From positions 2,604,001 through 2,668,000 of the forward strand of contig NZ_JACBZP010000001.1 in assembly GCF_013409065.1 (NCBI RefSeq): DNA of 64,000 nt, read 5' to 3'. The notes under the pieces are model-generated. The model made no database searches. It saw nothing but the letters and a program-made list of their open reading frames with translations, and was not told where the DNA came from. Positions 18,692 to 28,762 of this stretch are shown here, piece by piece (position 1 is the stretch's first letter; each line of letters begins with the position of its first letter). The translations under genes were made by a program, and so were the position numbers. Origin of the DNA: Spelaeicoccus albus. Its GTDB lineage: Bacteria > Actinomycetota > Actinomycetes > Actinomycetales > Brevibacteriaceae.

Positions 18692-21600
18692 ATGGCTCAG
18701 AACGACTCTTTCGTTCATCTACACGTGCACACCGAGTACTCCATGCTTGACGGGGCGGCCCGCATCAAAGACTTGATGACCGACACCGCCTCCATGGGCA
18801 TGCCGGCAATCGCGACGACCGACCATGGGTTCGTCTTCGGCGCATTCGACTTCTGGAAACAAGCCACCGACGCAGGCATCAAACCGATCATCGGCGTCGA
18901 GGCATATCTGACTCCGGGGACGGCGCGGGGTGACCGCACGAGGGTGAAGTTCGCCGACGGCGGCCGCGACGACGTGTCCGGCGGCGGCGCCTACACGCAC
19001 ATGACACTGCTGTCGAAGGACAACGCCGGAATGCACAACTTGTTCCGGATGGCAACGCTCGCCTCCTTGGAGGGCCAGTTCTACAAGCCGCGGATGGACC
19101 GCGACCTGCTCAACACGTACGGAAAGGGCCTGATCGCCACTACCGGATGCCCGTCGGGTGAGATCCAGACCCGGCTGCGCCTCGGACAGTACGAGGAGGC
19201 GAAGAAAGCCGCGGGCGAGTTCCGCGAGATATTCGGGCCGGACAACTTCTATCTGGAGCTGATGGACCACGGCCTGCAGATCGAACGGGCAGTCACGAAA
19301 GACCTGTTGCGGCTCGGCAAGGAAATGAACATGCCGCGGGTTGCCACCAACGACCTGCACTACACGCGCGCCGAGGACGCCAAAGCGCACGAGGCGCTGC
19401 TGGCCGTCCAGTCGGGCTCCAACTTGTTGGACCCGAACCGGTTCAAACTCGACGCTGAAGAGTTCTACCTGAAGAGCCCGGCCGAGATGCGCCGGCTGTT
19501 CAACGAATTCCCCGACGCCTGCGACAACACCCTTGCCATCGCCGAACAATGCGAAGTCAGCTTCAACACCGAGGCCAACTACATGCCCCGGTTCCCCTGC
19601 CCGCCCGGGGAGGACGAAACGTCCTGGATGATCAAGGAAGTCGAAAAGGGCCTGCACTTCCGCTATCCGGGCGGCGTGCCGGACGCCGCGCGCGAACGCG
19701 CCGACTATGAGGTCGGCATCATCACGCAAATGGGCTTTCCTGGCTACTTCCTCGTCGTGGCCGACTTCATCAACTGGTCGAAGGACAACGGCATCCGCGT
19801 CGGACCCGGCCGTGGATCCGGTGCCGGATCGATGGTCGCCTATGCCATGCGCATCACCGATCTCGACCCGCTGGAGCACGGTCTGCTGTTCGAGCGGTTC
19901 CTCAACCCCGACCGCGTGTCCATGCCCGACTTCGACGTCGACTTCGACGACCGTCGCCGTTCCGACGTCATCAAGTATGTGACGGACAAGTACGGCGACG
20001 ACCGGGTCGCCCAGATCGTCACGTACGGCACCATCAAGTCGAAAATGGCATTGAAGGACTCGGCGCGCGTGCTCGGCTACCCGTTCTCGATGGGGGACAA
20101 GCTCACCAAGGCGATGCCGCCCACGATCATGGGCAAGGACATCTCGCTTGCCGGCATCGAAAACCCGGAGGACAAGCGGTACGCCGAGGCCGAGGAATTC
20201 CGTGCGGCTGTGGCGGCCGATCCCGAGGCCGGGAAGGTGTTCGAAACCGCCAAGGGCCTCGAAGGGCTCAAACGGCAGTGGGGCGTGCACGCGGCGGGCG
20301 TGATCATGAGTTCGCATCCACTCATCGACATCATCCCGCTCATGCGCCGCGAACAAGACGGTCAGGTCATCACCCAGTTCGACTATCCGACTTGCGAAGG
20401 CCTGGGCCTGATCAAAATGGACTTCCTGGGCCTGCGGAACCTCACGATCATCTCCGACGCCTTGGAGAACATCTCGATCAACGGCAAGGAAGCGCCCGAT
20501 CTGGACGCCCTGTCCCTCGACGATCAGGCGTCCTACGACCTTTTGGCGCGCGGCGACACGCTCGGCGTCTTCCAGTTCGACGGCGGCCCGATGCGCTCGC
20601 TGCTTCGGCTCATGCGACCCGACAACTTCGAGGACATCTCGGCCGTCGGCGCGCTGTACCGGCCCGGCCCCATGGGCGCCAACTCGCACACCAACTACGC
20701 ACTGCGCAAGAACGGGCAGCAGGAGATCACCCCGATCCATCCGGAACTTGCCGAACCGTTGGCGGAAACCCTCGGCACCACGTACGGCTTGATCGTCTAC
20801 CAGGAGCAGGTGATGGCGATCGCTCAAAAGGTCGCCGGCTACACGCTCGGTCAAGCCGACATTTTGCGCCGCGCCATGGGCAAGAAGAAGAAGGCCGAGC
20901 TGGACAAGCAGTACGCCGGCTTCCACCAGGGCATGCTCGACAACGGGTACTCCGAAGAGGCTGTCAAAGCGCTGTGGGACATCCTCTTGCCGTTCTCGGA
21001 CTACGCGTTCAACAAGGCCCACTCGGCAGCGTACGGGGTCGTGTCGTACTGGACTGCCTACCTCAAGGCCCATTTCCCGGCCGAGTACATGGCGGCACTG
21101 CTCACCTCGGTCGGTGAGAACAAGGACAAGTCGGCAATCTATTTGAACGAATGCCGACGCATGCACATGGAAGTCCTGCCGCCGGACGTCAACGAGTCGT
21201 CACGCAACTTCACTCCAGTCGGCACCGACATCCGCTTCGGAATGGGAGCCGTGCGCAACGTCGGCACCAACGTGGTCGATGGAATCGTCCAGGCCCGCAC
21301 CGAGAAGGGCGCGTTTACGTCGTTCCAGGACTTTCTGGACAAAGTGCCGGTGCACGTGTGCAACAAGCGCACCATCGAATCGCTCATCAAGGCCGGCGCT
21401 TTCGATTCGCTCGGGCACACCCGGCGCTCACTCGTCGAGATCCACGAAGAAGCAGTCGATTCGGTCGTCGGCGTCAAGCGTCAGGAGGCCAACGGCCAGT
21501 TCGACCTGTTTGCCGGGCTCGGCGACGAAAGCGACGATCCGGGGTTTTCGATAGTGCTGCCGGACCGGCCGGAATGGGAAAAGAAGGAAAAACTCGCGTT

Positions 21601-22219
21601 CGAACGCGACATGCTCGGCCTGTACGTGTCCGACCATCCGCTCAACGGCTTGGAAAAGCTGCTCCAGTCCCAATCGGACATTTCGATCGCCCGGCTGCTC
21701 GAAGACGAGGCGCGTCCGGACGGCTCCGTCGTCACCATCGCCGGCATGATCACGAACCTGACTCGCAAGATCAGCAAGAATTCGGGCAATCCGTACGCCA
21801 TTGCCGTCGTCGAAGACTTGGACGCCAGCGTCGAAGTGATGTTCTTCGGGCAGGTGTACCAGCCGGTCGCCACGATTCTGGCCGAGGACCTGGTCGTCAC
21901 CATCAAGGGCAGGCTGCGCCGTCGCGATGAAGGAGCCATGAACTTGATGGCCATGGAGATGACGGTTCCGGACGTCGCGGACACCGACGCCGGGCCCGTG
22001 TCGTTATCGATGTCGGTGGCCCGGTGCACGCCGCCGCTGGTCGAAAGGCTCGCCGATGTGCTGCGCACCCATCCGGGCTCGACCGACGTCCAGCTCAAAC
22101 TCACGCAGCCCGGCCGGGCCACCGTCATGCGGCTGGACCGGAGCCTGCGAGTCGACCCCAACCCGGCACTGTACGGCGACTTGAAGGCGCTGCTGGGCGC
22201 CGGATGCCTGCAAGGCTGA
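18692..22219 (+). CDS. dnaE: DNA polymerase III subunit alpha
   Basis: This is the replicative polymerase catalytic subunit, 1175 residues, the usual DnaE1 length. The N-terminal PHP domain starts FVHLHVHTEYSMLDGA. The polymerase core holds the catalytic aspartates in PDFDVDFDDRRR and the GPGRGSGAGS loop. Fingers, helix-hairpin-helix and C-terminal OB domains follow (VTIAGMITNLTRKI near residue 1015). I see no intein or frameshift. The ATG at 18692 follows an AAAGG ribosome site; TAGACT at 18648-18653 is a plausible -10 box giving a short leader. Confidence 0.96.
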   Translation: MAQNDSFVHLHVHTEYSMLDGAARIKDLMTDTASMGMPAIATTDHGFVFGAFDFWKQATDAGIKPIIGVEAYLTPGTARGDRTRVKFADGGRDDVSGGGAYTHMTLLSKDNAGMHNLFRMATLASLEGQFYKPRMDRDLLNTYGKGLIATTGCPSGEIQTRLRLGQYEEAKKAAGEFREIFGPDNFYLELMDHGLQIERAVTKDLLRLGKEMNMPRVATNDLHYTRAEDAKAHEALLAVQSGSNLLDPNRFKLDAEEFYLKSPAEMRRLFNEFPDACDNTLAIAEQCEVSFNTEANYMPRFPCPPGEDETSWMIKEVEKGLHFRYPGGVPDAARERADYEVGIITQMGFPGYFLVVADFINWSKDNGIRVGPGRGSGAGSMVAYAMRITDLDPLEHGLLFERFLNPDRVSMPDFDVDFDDRRRSDVIKYVTDKYGDDRVAQIVTYGTIKSKMALKDSARVLGYPFSMGDKLTKAMPPTIMGKDISLAGIENPEDKRYAEAEEFRAAVAADPEAGKVFETAKGLEGLKRQWGVHAAGVIMSSHPLIDIIPLMRREQDGQVITQFDYPTCEGLGLIKMDFLGLRNLTIISDALENISINGKEAPDLDALSLDDQASYDLLARGDTLGVFQFDGGPMRSLLRLMRPDNFEDISAVGALYRPGPMGANSHTNYALRKNGQQEITPIHPELAEPLAETLGTTYGLIVYQEQVMAIAQKVAGYTLGQADILRRAMGKKKKAELDKQYAGFHQGMLDNGYSEEAVKALWDILLPFSDYAFNKAHSAAYGVVSYWTAYLKAHFPAEYMAALLTSVGENKDKSAIYLNECRRMHMEVLPPDVNESSRNFTPVGTDIRFGMGAVRNVGTNVVDGIVQARTEKGAFTSFQDFLDKVPVHVCNKRTIESLIKAGAFDSLGHTRRSLVEIHEEAVDSVVGVKRQEANGQFDLFAGLGDESDDPGFSIVLPDRPEWEKKEKLAFERDMLGLYVSDHPLNGLEKLLQSQSDISIARLLEDEARPDGSVVTIAGMITNLTRKISKNSGNPYAIAVVEDLDASVEVMFFGQVYQPVATILAEDLVVTIKGRLRRRDEGAMNLMAMEMTVPDVADTDAGPVSLSMSVARCTPPLVERLADVLRTHPGSTDVQLKLTQPGRATVMRLDRSLRVDPNPALYGDLKALLGAGCLQG

Positions 22220-22241
22220 CGCGTTCGGCCCGGCCGAACCG

Positions 22242-23171
22242 ATGAAAGGACACGAGTTGAACCTCTCCGGCAATCCCGTACACATCTCGCACGGCGACTA
22301 CTCGGCGCGCATCGCGCCGGTGGGAGCATCGCTGAGTTCGTTGAACTACGGCGGCCGGGATCTCGTGGTGCCCTACGATACCGCGGGCCTGCGCCCGAGC
22401 CACCGCGGCGCCGTCCTTGCGCCGTGGCCCAACCGGATCATCGACGGCACGTACGCCTGGCAGGGCAGAACGTACCAACTGCCATTGACCGAACCGGCTC
22501 GGCATAATGCCATCCACGGTCTCGTCGATTGGAACGACTTCGAGCTGACGGGACGGACCGACGCTTCCGCCACCTTGTCGACCCCCGTCGTACCGGTGCC
22601 GGGCTATCCCCACTGCCTGCGCGTCACCGTGACCTACGCACTCGACGACGATGGCTTGTCCTGGACCGTTGAAACGGAAAACCTCGGGGACGACGACGCC
22701 CCCTACGGGGTGGCCGTGCACCCGTACTTCACGGCCGGTCCCGGCCGAGCGGACGACTGGACGTTGACGTTTCCCGGCACCGAGTACATCGAATCGGCCG
22801 ATGAGCAGATGCGGCCCGGCGAGACAAAGAGCGTGCGCGGAAGCGACGTCGACTTCACGGCCGGCAGACCGTTACGGGGCATCTCCTGCGATTTGCCGTT
22901 CACGAAGTTGCAGCGCTCGGGCGGACGTGCCGAAGCCAGGCTGCTTGCCGCGGACGGAACCGGCGTGGCCATCAGTTGCGGCGACGACACCCCGTGGATG
23001 CAGGTGTTCACGGCCGACTCTCCCGACCCCGACAAGAACCGGATCGGCGTCGCTCTCGAGCCGATGACGTGCCCACCCGACGCATTTAACTCCGGCACCG
23101 ACGTCGTCCGGATCGCCCCGGGGGATCTGCACCGCATCGAGTGGCACATTGCCGCCGTCCGGAACGGGTAA
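22242..23171 (+). CDS. Aldose 1-epimerase family protein
   Basis: This 309-residue beta-sandwich protein of the galactose mutarotase-like fold interconverts alpha and beta anomers of sugars. Visible family features are GRDLVVPYD, the catalytic-His region RHNAIHGLVDW, PYGVAVHPYF and a C-terminal ALEPMTCPPDAFNSG segment with the acidic catalytic residue. This group is close to YphB/GalM-like actinobacterial proteins whose sugars are unknown. ATG at 22242 is annotated, but a TTG at 22257 has an AAAGGA six bases before it and could be the true start. It sits 22 bases after dnaE. Confidence 0.85.
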   Translation: MKGHELNLSGNPVHISHGDYSARIAPVGASLSSLNYGGRDLVVPYDTAGLRPSHRGAVLAPWPNRIIDGTYAWQGRTYQLPLTEPARHNAIHGLVDWNDFELTGRTDASATLSTPVVPVPGYPHCLRVTVTYALDDDGLSWTVETENLGDDDAPYGVAVHPYFTAGPGRADDWTLTFPGTEYIESADEQMRPGETKSVRGSDVDFTAGRPLRGISCDLPFTKLQRSGGRAEARLLAADGTGVAISCGDDTPWMQVFTADSPDPDKNRIGVALEPMTCPPDAFNSGTDVVRIAPGDLHRIEWHIAAVRNG

Positions 23172-23193
23172 CCGGCGGCGTCCGACGGGCCGG

Positions 23194-23199
23194 TAGACT
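23194..23199 (+). promoter_or_regulatory. -10 element, leaderless hisD-nrdR promoter
   Basis: TAGACT ends eight bases before the GTG (23208) that is immediately followed by an ATG (23211). Confidence 0.45.
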
Positions 23200-23207
23200 C
23201 GGGAAGC

Positions 23208-24527
23208 GTGATGCGCAGACTTGATCTGTCCGGTTCGACACTCGACCGGCGTACCCTGCGGGCCGTGATGCCCCGCGCCGGATCCGACGTGTTCGCGGCC
23301 ACCACCGCCGTGAAACCCATGCTCGAGGAAATCCGCCATCGCGGCCTGGCGGCGATCGCGGAATACACCGCCCGGTTCGACGGGCCCGCCCCGGCCGAAC
23401 CGCGTGTGCCCGACGCACTGCTGAAAGAGGCTTTGGACGCGTTGGACGCCGACGTGCGGGATGCGCTGCGTGAGAGTATCCGCCGCGCGCGTATCGTCCA
23501 CGAAGCACAACGCCGCGACGACGTCACGGTGAGCGTCGAACCCGGGGCGCAGGTGACCGAGCGATGGCTGCCCGTCGAACGCGTTGGCCTGTACGTGCCC
23601 GGCGGCCTTGCCGTCTACCCGTCGTCGGTGATCATGAACGTCGTCCCGGCCCAAGTGGCCGGCGTCGAATCTCTCGCGATCGCCAGCCCGCCGCAACGCG
23701 AATTCGGCGGCTATCCGCATCCGACAATTCTCGCCGCCGCCGAACTGCTGGGAGTGCGCGACGTGTACGCCATCGGCGGCGCGCAGGCCGTAGCGGCGTT
23801 CGCCTACGGATACGATGCCACCGCCGACGCCGCCGCCCTCGACCCCGTCGACCTAATCACGGGCCCGGGCAACGCATACGTGGCTGCCGCTAAGAACGCC
23901 GTCCGCGACCTCGTCGGCATCGATGCCATCGCCGGTCCGACCGAGATCGCCGTCATTGCCGACGACAGCGCCGACCCCGACTATGTGGCGGCCGATCTGA
24001 TCAGCCAGGCCGAACACGATCCGCAGGCGTCGTCGGTCTTGGTGACGGCCTCGGCCGGCCTGGCTGACGCCGTGGAAGCCGCCGTGGAACGGCGGGTGCC
24101 GCGCACGAAGCACGTCGACAGGGTCACCGCCGCGTTGGGCGGCCCGCAATCGGCAATCGTCACGGTCGACACACCGGACGCCGCAATTGCCGTGATCAAC
24201 GCGTACGCCGGCGAGCACGTCGAGGTGCACACCGTCGACGCGACCGATGTGGCGGCACGCATCGTCAACGCCGGTGCCGTGTTCATCGGATCGCATTCTC
24301 CCGTGAGTCTCGGCGACTACTGCGCCGGAAGCAACCACGTGCTGCCGACCTCGGGGACGGCCACGCATGAATCCGGCCTGAGCGTCCAGAGCTTCTTGAA
24401 AGGCACGCACCTGATCGAATACTCGCCCGAGGCTCTCCGGACGGTCGCCCGGCACGTCGTGACCCTTGCCGAGGCCGAAGACCTGCCCGCGCACGGCGAG
24501 GCCGTCACTGCCCGAATGGAGAACTGA
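23208..24527 (+). CDS. hisD: Histidinol dehydrogenase
   Basis: This zinc enzyme oxidises histidinol to histidine in two NAD-dependent steps, the end of the histidine pathway. The 439-residue protein shows [11 protein letters not shown], the NAD-region [24 protein letters not shown], the SQAEHDPQA motif with catalytic Glu/His, and [21 protein letters not shown] for zinc and substrate. GTG and ATG occur back to back as possible starts. No other his gene follows; instead nrdR overlaps its stop by one base. Confidence 0.95.
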   Translation: MMRRLDLSGSTLDRRTLRAVMPRAGSDVFAATTAVKPMLEEIRHRGLAAIAEYTARFDGPAPAEPRVPDALLKEALDALDADVRDALRESIRRARIVHEAQRRDDVTVSVEPGAQVTERWLPVERVGLYVPGGLAVYPSSVIMNVVPAQVAGVESLAIASPPQREFGGYPHPTILAAAELLGVRDVYAIGGAQAVAAFAYGYDATADAAALDPVDLITGPGNAYVAAAKNAVRDLVGIDAIAGPTEIAVIADDSADPDYVAADLISQAEHDPQASSVLVTASAGLADAVEAAVERRVPRTKHVDRVTAALGGPQSAIVTVDTPDAAIAVINAYAGEHVEVHTVDATDVAARIVNAGAVFIGSHSPVSLGDYCAGSNHVLPTSGTATHESGLSVQSFLKGTHLIEYSPEALRTVARHVVTLAEAEDLPAHGEAVTARMEN

Positions 24528-25015
24528 TGCATTGCCCGTTCTGCCGGCACCCGGATTCCCGCGTCGTCGACTCCCGCACCAGCGAGGACGGCACCGCGAT
24601 CCGCCGCCGCCGCCAATGCCCCAAATGCGGCAGACGCTTCACCACGCTGGAAGCCACGAGCCTGGCAGTGATCAAACGCTCCGGAACCTCCGAGCCGTTC
24701 AGCCGGCAAAAGGTGGTCTCCGGGGTGCGCAAGGCCTGCCAGGGACGCCCGGTCAGCGAGGACGACCTCGCCAAAATGGCCCAGCGGGTCGAAGAAGCGG
24801 TGCGCGGCCTCGGCGTGGCAGAGATCGACGCCGACGAGATCGGCTTGACGATACTGCCGCCGCTGCGCGAACTCGACGAGGTGGCGTATCTGCGGTTCGC
24901 CAGCGTTTACCAGGGATTCGATTCTCTTGAGGACTTTGAAACCGCCATCGCCGGGCTGCGCGCCGATCGCCGGATGCGCGGAGAGGACTCGGACTCGCCA
25001 GGCGCGGGCGGGTAA
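24527..25015 (+). CDS. nrdR: Transcriptional repressor NrdR
   Basis: NrdR represses ribonucleotide reductase genes according to ATP/dATP status. The 162-residue protein has the N-terminal zinc ribbon (MHCPFC... and [15 protein letters not shown]) followed by an ATP-cone domain (about residues 46-136; [16 protein letters not shown]). A Gly/Asp/Ser tail of about 20 residues extends it slightly beyond the usual 150. Its ATG overlaps the hisD TGA (TGATG), so expression depends on hisD translation. No nrd genes are in the window. A strong terminator follows. Confidence 0.95.
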   Translation: MHCPFCRHPDSRVVDSRTSEDGTAIRRRRQCPKCGRRFTTLEATSLAVIKRSGTSEPFSRQKVVSGVRKACQGRPVSEDDLAKMAQRVEEAVRGLGVAEIDADEIGLTILPPLRELDEVAYLRFASVYQGFDSLEDFETAIAGLRADRRMRGEDSDSPGAGG

Positions 25016-25040
25016 CCTATACTGAAATGACACAAAGACC

Positions 25041-25082
25041 ACCGCCGGTGGCATCGGAGGGGAAGCCGATGCCGCCGGCGGT
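25041..25082 (+). terminator. Rho-independent terminator after nrdR
   Basis: Seventeen-base arms (25041-25057 and 25066-25082, one G-U pair) flank an eight-base loop and are followed by TTCTTT. The hairpin may also serve the convergent helD gene. Confidence 0.85.
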
Positions 25083-25105
25083 TTCTTTACGCCTCCGTGG
25101 CTTCG

Positions 25106-27334
25106 TTACGATCGTGCGTTTCTTTGTGCCAGCGCGTCGGGCAGTGCCTCGGAGTACACGATGACGAGCCTGCGAGTCGGCCGGGTCATTGCCACGTACA
25201 CATCGGAGATTCCGTGCACGCCCTTGTCGATCAGTCCCGGCTCGAGCACGACGACCCCGTCGAATTCGAGTCCCTTGGCCTGATCGGCCCGTAGCAGGGC
25301 CACATCGGCGTCCAGCCCGGCCGGTCCGCGTCCGATATCGGTCCGCCCGGCGGACGTCAGGGCGTCGGCCGCCGCGTCGATCACGCCGCCCGGGCCGATC
25401 ACTGCCAGCCGTCCGCCGTCCAGCAGCGCCAATTCGTCGTCGATCAATCCGGGCAGCTCGGCGATCGGGTCGCCGACCTTCGTGAATATGGGCGGCCACC
25501 GGCCCTCACGAACCGATGACGGCACCGACACGTCCGGGCGGACGCTGCGGATCATCGCCGTCGCGGCGTCCATGATCTGCCTGGGCGTGCGGTAGTTGAT
25601 AGTGAGCTCTTCGACGTTCCACCTGTCGCCCAGGAGCGGTCGCAGCGCGTCGTGCCAGCTGGTGGCTCCGGCGGCAGCCGACGTTTGCGCGATATCGCCG
25701 ACGAGCGTCATCGATTTCGACGGCACTCGGCGCAGCACGGTACGCCACATCATCGGCGAGAGCTCTTGGGCCTCGTCGACCACGACGTGGCCGTACGCCC
25801 ACGTCCGGTCGGCCGCCGCCCGCTCGGCAGTAGTCCGCGCCGGCCCGGTGTCGGCGAACCGGCCCGACAGGGTATCGGCCGAAACGTATCCGTGCTGCCC
25901 CGTCATATCGATCACGGACTCGGCAAACGCCAACTCTTTGGCGTCCTGCTCGCGGCGGACCGCGTCCTCCCGCTGCCGGGCCGACGGATCGTCGCCGAGC
26001 AACTCGGCGGCTTCGTCGAGCAGCGGCACGTCCTCGACGGTCCAGGCGTGCGGGTCTGCACGACGGAAGAGTTCCCGCTGGCCCGGCGTCAGCCACGAGG
26101 CCGCCGATTCCAGCAGGTGCGGCAAAGCGTACAGGTCGCCCAGCAGCTTTTCCGGGGTCAACGGCATCCATGCCAGGTTCAGCGCGACGCGCACATCGCG
26201 GGCCGACCGGACGTCGGTCAGGAGCTCGGCACGGTCGCCCTCGTCGAACGTCTCGCCGATTTGCGCAATGATCCGGTCCGTCAGCTTGCGCAGCAGCGTC
26301 TTGACGAACGTGGTGCGCGCCTCATTATGGGGTTTGCCGGTGCGCCTGGCCCTGTCACGAGCCGACCGGACATCGGCCACCGTCAACGTCACGGTTCGCG
26401 AATCGACGGCGAGCACTTGGTCACGCTCGGGGAGGCGCTGACGGTCGGCCGCGGCTTTGCGCAGCGCCCGTGCCATCAGCGCATCGCCCTTCAACGCGGC
26501 GAGCTCGTCGCCGTCGTGAACGTCGGTGTCGACGCCCGGGAACAGCTGGCCGGGCGTGCTGAGCACCGCGCCGGTTTCGCCGAGAGAGGGCAACACCTGG
26601 CCGATGTATTTCAAGAAGGCGGTGGTGGGACCGATCAGCAACACGCCCGAACCGGCGATCCTCTCCCGATACTTGTACAAGAGAAAAGCGGCGCGGTGCA
26701 GCGCGACGGCGGTCTTCCCGGTGCCCGGCCCGCCCTGGACGACGAGGACACCGGCCAGAGGTCCGCGGATGATGGTGTCCTGCTCGGCTTGGATGGTGGC
26801 GACGATATCGTCCATCCGACCGGTGCGCGCGGAATCGAGCGCGGCAATGAGTGCGCCCTCCCCGGACAGTTCGGCGCGCGCCGTGTCGTCGAGCGCCGAC
26901 AAGTCCAGCACGTCGTCCTCGATGCCGATCAACTCGCGAGCCTTTGTCACAAGGTGCCGACGCCTGACGAGCCCGAGCGGGGTGCGTGCCGTGGCCTGAT
27001 AGAACGGTTCGGCGGCCGGCGCGCGCCAATCGATGAGGAGCTGCTCGGAATTGTCGTCGGACATGCCGATCCGGCCGATATACGACGCATGCGACAAGTC
27101 GTCGATGCGCCCAAAGCAAAGCTGCTCCTCGACGCTGTTGAGCCGGGCCAGCTGATCTTCGTACAAGGTCGCGAACGCGTCCCGCTCGCTGCGTGCCTGT
27201 TGATTGCCGCCGGGGTCGCTCAACCGGACGGCACCGAGGTTGGCAGCCGCCTCACGGCGCAATTCGTCCAGCCGGGCGTACAGCAGGTCGAGATGGCGCT
27301 GTTCACACTGCTTTTCGTCGTCGCCGACGCTCAT
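25106..27334 (-). CDS. helD: HelD-type RNA polymerase-recycling helicase (UvrD/Rep superfamily)
   Basis: The 742-residue superfamily 1 ATPase has an N-terminal coiled-coil (about residues 1-60), Walker A GGPGTGKTAVALHRAAFLLY, the DEAQELS Walker B segment and a C-terminal helicase half with GDIAQTSAAAG and AKGLEFDGVVVLEP. The coiled-coil plus early Walker A without an N-terminal UvrD start is characteristic of HelD/HelR, which dislodges stalled RNA polymerase from DNA; some actinobacterial homologues confer rifamycin tolerance. ATG at 27334 follows AGAAAGG. CATAAT at 27361-27366 on this strand is a likely -10. I found no rifamycin-associated element upstream. Confidence 0.85.
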   Translation of the reverse strand: MSVGDDEKQCEQRHLDLLYARLDELRREAAANLGAVRLSDPGGNQQARSERDAFATLYEDQLARLNSVEEQLCFGRIDDLSHASYIGRIGMSDDNSEQLLIDWRAPAAEPFYQATARTPLGLVRRRHLVTKARELIGIEDDVLDLSALDDTARAELSGEGALIAALDSARTGRMDDIVATIQAEQDTIIRGPLAGVLVVQGGPGTGKTAVALHRAAFLLYKYRERIAGSGVLLIGPTTAFLKYIGQVLPSLGETGAVLSTPGQLFPGVDTDVHDGDELAALKGDALMARALRKAAADRQRLPERDQVLAVDSRTVTLTVADVRSARDRARRTGKPHNEARTTFVKTLLRKLTDRIIAQIGETFDEGDRAELLTDVRSARDVRVALNLAWMPLTPEKLLGDLYALPHLLESAASWLTPGQRELFRRADPHAWTVEDVPLLDEAAELLGDDPSARQREDAVRREQDAKELAFAESVIDMTGQHGYVSADTLSGRFADTGPARTTAERAAADRTWAYGHVVVDEAQELSPMMWRTVLRRVPSKSMTLVGDIAQTSAAAGATSWHDALRPLLGDRWNVEELTINYRTPRQIMDAATAMIRSVRPDVSVPSSVREGRWPPIFTKVGDPIAELPGLIDDELALLDGGRLAVIGPGGVIDAAADALTSAGRTDIGRGPAGLDADVALLRADQAKGLEFDGVVVLEPGLIDKGVHGISDVYVAMTRPTRRLVIVYSEALPDALAQRNARS

Positions 27335-27439
27335 GGGCTACCTTTCTGATCCGGCCCTCCATTATGCCGTGCCCGGCGACACCGCGTTTGCGGGCGCCCG
27401 GCTGCGTACCGCGGAGCGGGCACGAGACAATAGACAATT

Positions 27440-28762
27440 GTGACATCGGTACAGCCCGGGACCCGGCCCGCGGTCCGCTACACCATCTGGACGATCGGTG
27501 TGCTCGCTTACATGGTTGCGGTGCTCCAGCGCACCAGCCTCGGGGTGGCGGGAATCGAGGCGACGCACCGGTTCGACGCGTCGGCATCGGTGCTGTCGAT
27601 GTTCATGGTGATCCAGCTTGTCGTGTACGCCGGTTTGCAGATCCCGGTCGGCATCATGCTCGACCGGCTGGGCCCTCGCACGTTGATCGTCGCCGGCGCA
27701 GTCTTGATGGCCGGCGGGCAGTGCGTATTGGGCTTTGCGGACAATGTCGGAGTCGGCATCGTGGGCCGCCTGCTCGTCGGGGCGGGGGACGCCTTCACCT
27801 TTATTTCGGTGCTGCGGCTGGTCAGCGTATGGTTCCCGGCCTCGCAGGCGCCGATCTTTACGCAGCTGACCGGTATCACCGGACAAATCGGCCAGATCCT
27901 CAGCGCCTACCCCTTCGTGTGGCTGTTGCACGGCGCCGGGTGGTCGCCGGCGTTCTTCTCCGCTGCCGGCTTGTCGACTGTCTGCGCGATAGTGGCATTC
28001 CTCGTCGTCCGAACGCCGTCCCGCCCGCGCGGCGACGAGCCGGCGCCGTCGCTGCGGGAGATCGGCCGCACAGTGGTGGCTACGGCCAAACAACCGGGTA
28101 CGCGGCTGGGGTTTTGGACGCATTTCACGACTCCTTTCTCCGGCAATGTGTTCGTGTTCTTGTGGGGTGTGCCGTTCTTGGTGTCCGCCCAGGGGCTGGC
28201 GACGTCGACGGCGTCGGCGTTGCTGACCTTGTACGCGATCGGCGGCATGATCGCGGGACCGGTGCTGGGCAAGCTGGTTGCCTCCCATCCGCTCCGCCGG
28301 TCATGGCTCGTGCTGACCGTTGTGGCCGCGACGGTGGCGGCCTGGGCAGTCGTCCTGGCCTGGCCGGGGCAGGCTCCGCCGGGGCTGCTCGTGGTGCTGG
28401 TGTTGGTCTTGGCGTGCGCGGGCCCCGGATCGATGATCGCGTTCGACTTCGCACGTACCTTTAATCCGCCGCACCGTCAGGGCACGGCATCCGGCATGGT
28501 CAATATCGGCGGATTCATCGCGTCGCTGATCGTGATGTTCTTGATCGGGGTGGTGCTCGATCAGCTGCACCGGGCGTTCGGGGGAGAGCTCTACGACCTC
28601 GGGCATTTCAAGATCGCCATGTGCGTGCAATTCGTGTTCTTTGCCATCGGCACTATCGGAATTCTGCTGTCGCGGCGCAAGGCTCGCGCCGAAATGGCAC
28701 GAGCCGGCGTCCACGTGCCCCCGATTCTCCAAGCCATCAAACGCACGTACGGACGACGCTAG
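27440..28762 (+). CDS. MFS transporter
   Basis: The 440-residue protein has about twelve hydrophobic helices and the MFS motif A-like loop GIMLDRLGPRTLIVAGA between helices 2 and 3. Substrate unknown. GTG start; GACAAT eight bases upstream could give a leaderless message. It is divergent from helD across about 105 bases and overlaps the convergent spermidine-synthase-like gene by four bases at the stop codons. If helD is induced by an RNA polymerase inhibitor, a drug-efflux role would be logical, but nothing in this protein shows that. Confidence 0.82.
   Translation: MTSVQPGTRPAVRYTIWTIGVLAYMVAVLQRTSLGVAGIEATHRFDASASVLSMFMVIQLVVYAGLQIPVGIMLDRLGPRTLIVAGAVLMAGGQCVLGFADNVGVGIVGRLLVGAGDAFTFISVLRLVSVWFPASQAPIFTQLTGITGQIGQILSAYPFVWLLHGAGWSPAFFSAAGLSTVCAIVAFLVVRTPSRPRGDEPAPSLREIGRTVVATAKQPGTRLGFWTHFTTPFSGNVFVFLWGVPFLVSAQGLATSTASALLTLYAIGGMIAGPVLGKLVASHPLRRSWLVLTVVAATVAAWAVVLAWPGQAPPGLLVVLVLVLACAGPGSMIAFDFARTFNPPHRQGTASGMVNIGGFIASLIVMFLIGVVLDQLHRAFGGELYDLGHFKIAMCVQFVFFAIGTIGILLSRRKARAEMARAGVHVPPILQAIKRTYGRR

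Noticed and set aside
18719-21166. Long open frame (815 codons) antisense to dnaE
   Set aside because: Shadow of the GC-rich dnaE codons; composition is His/Arg/Gln-rich with no recognisable domain, and dnaE itself is unambiguous.
27335-27439. Rifamycin-associated element upstream of helD
   Set aside because: The known 19-base palindrome around GGGGCTTGCG is not present in this region.
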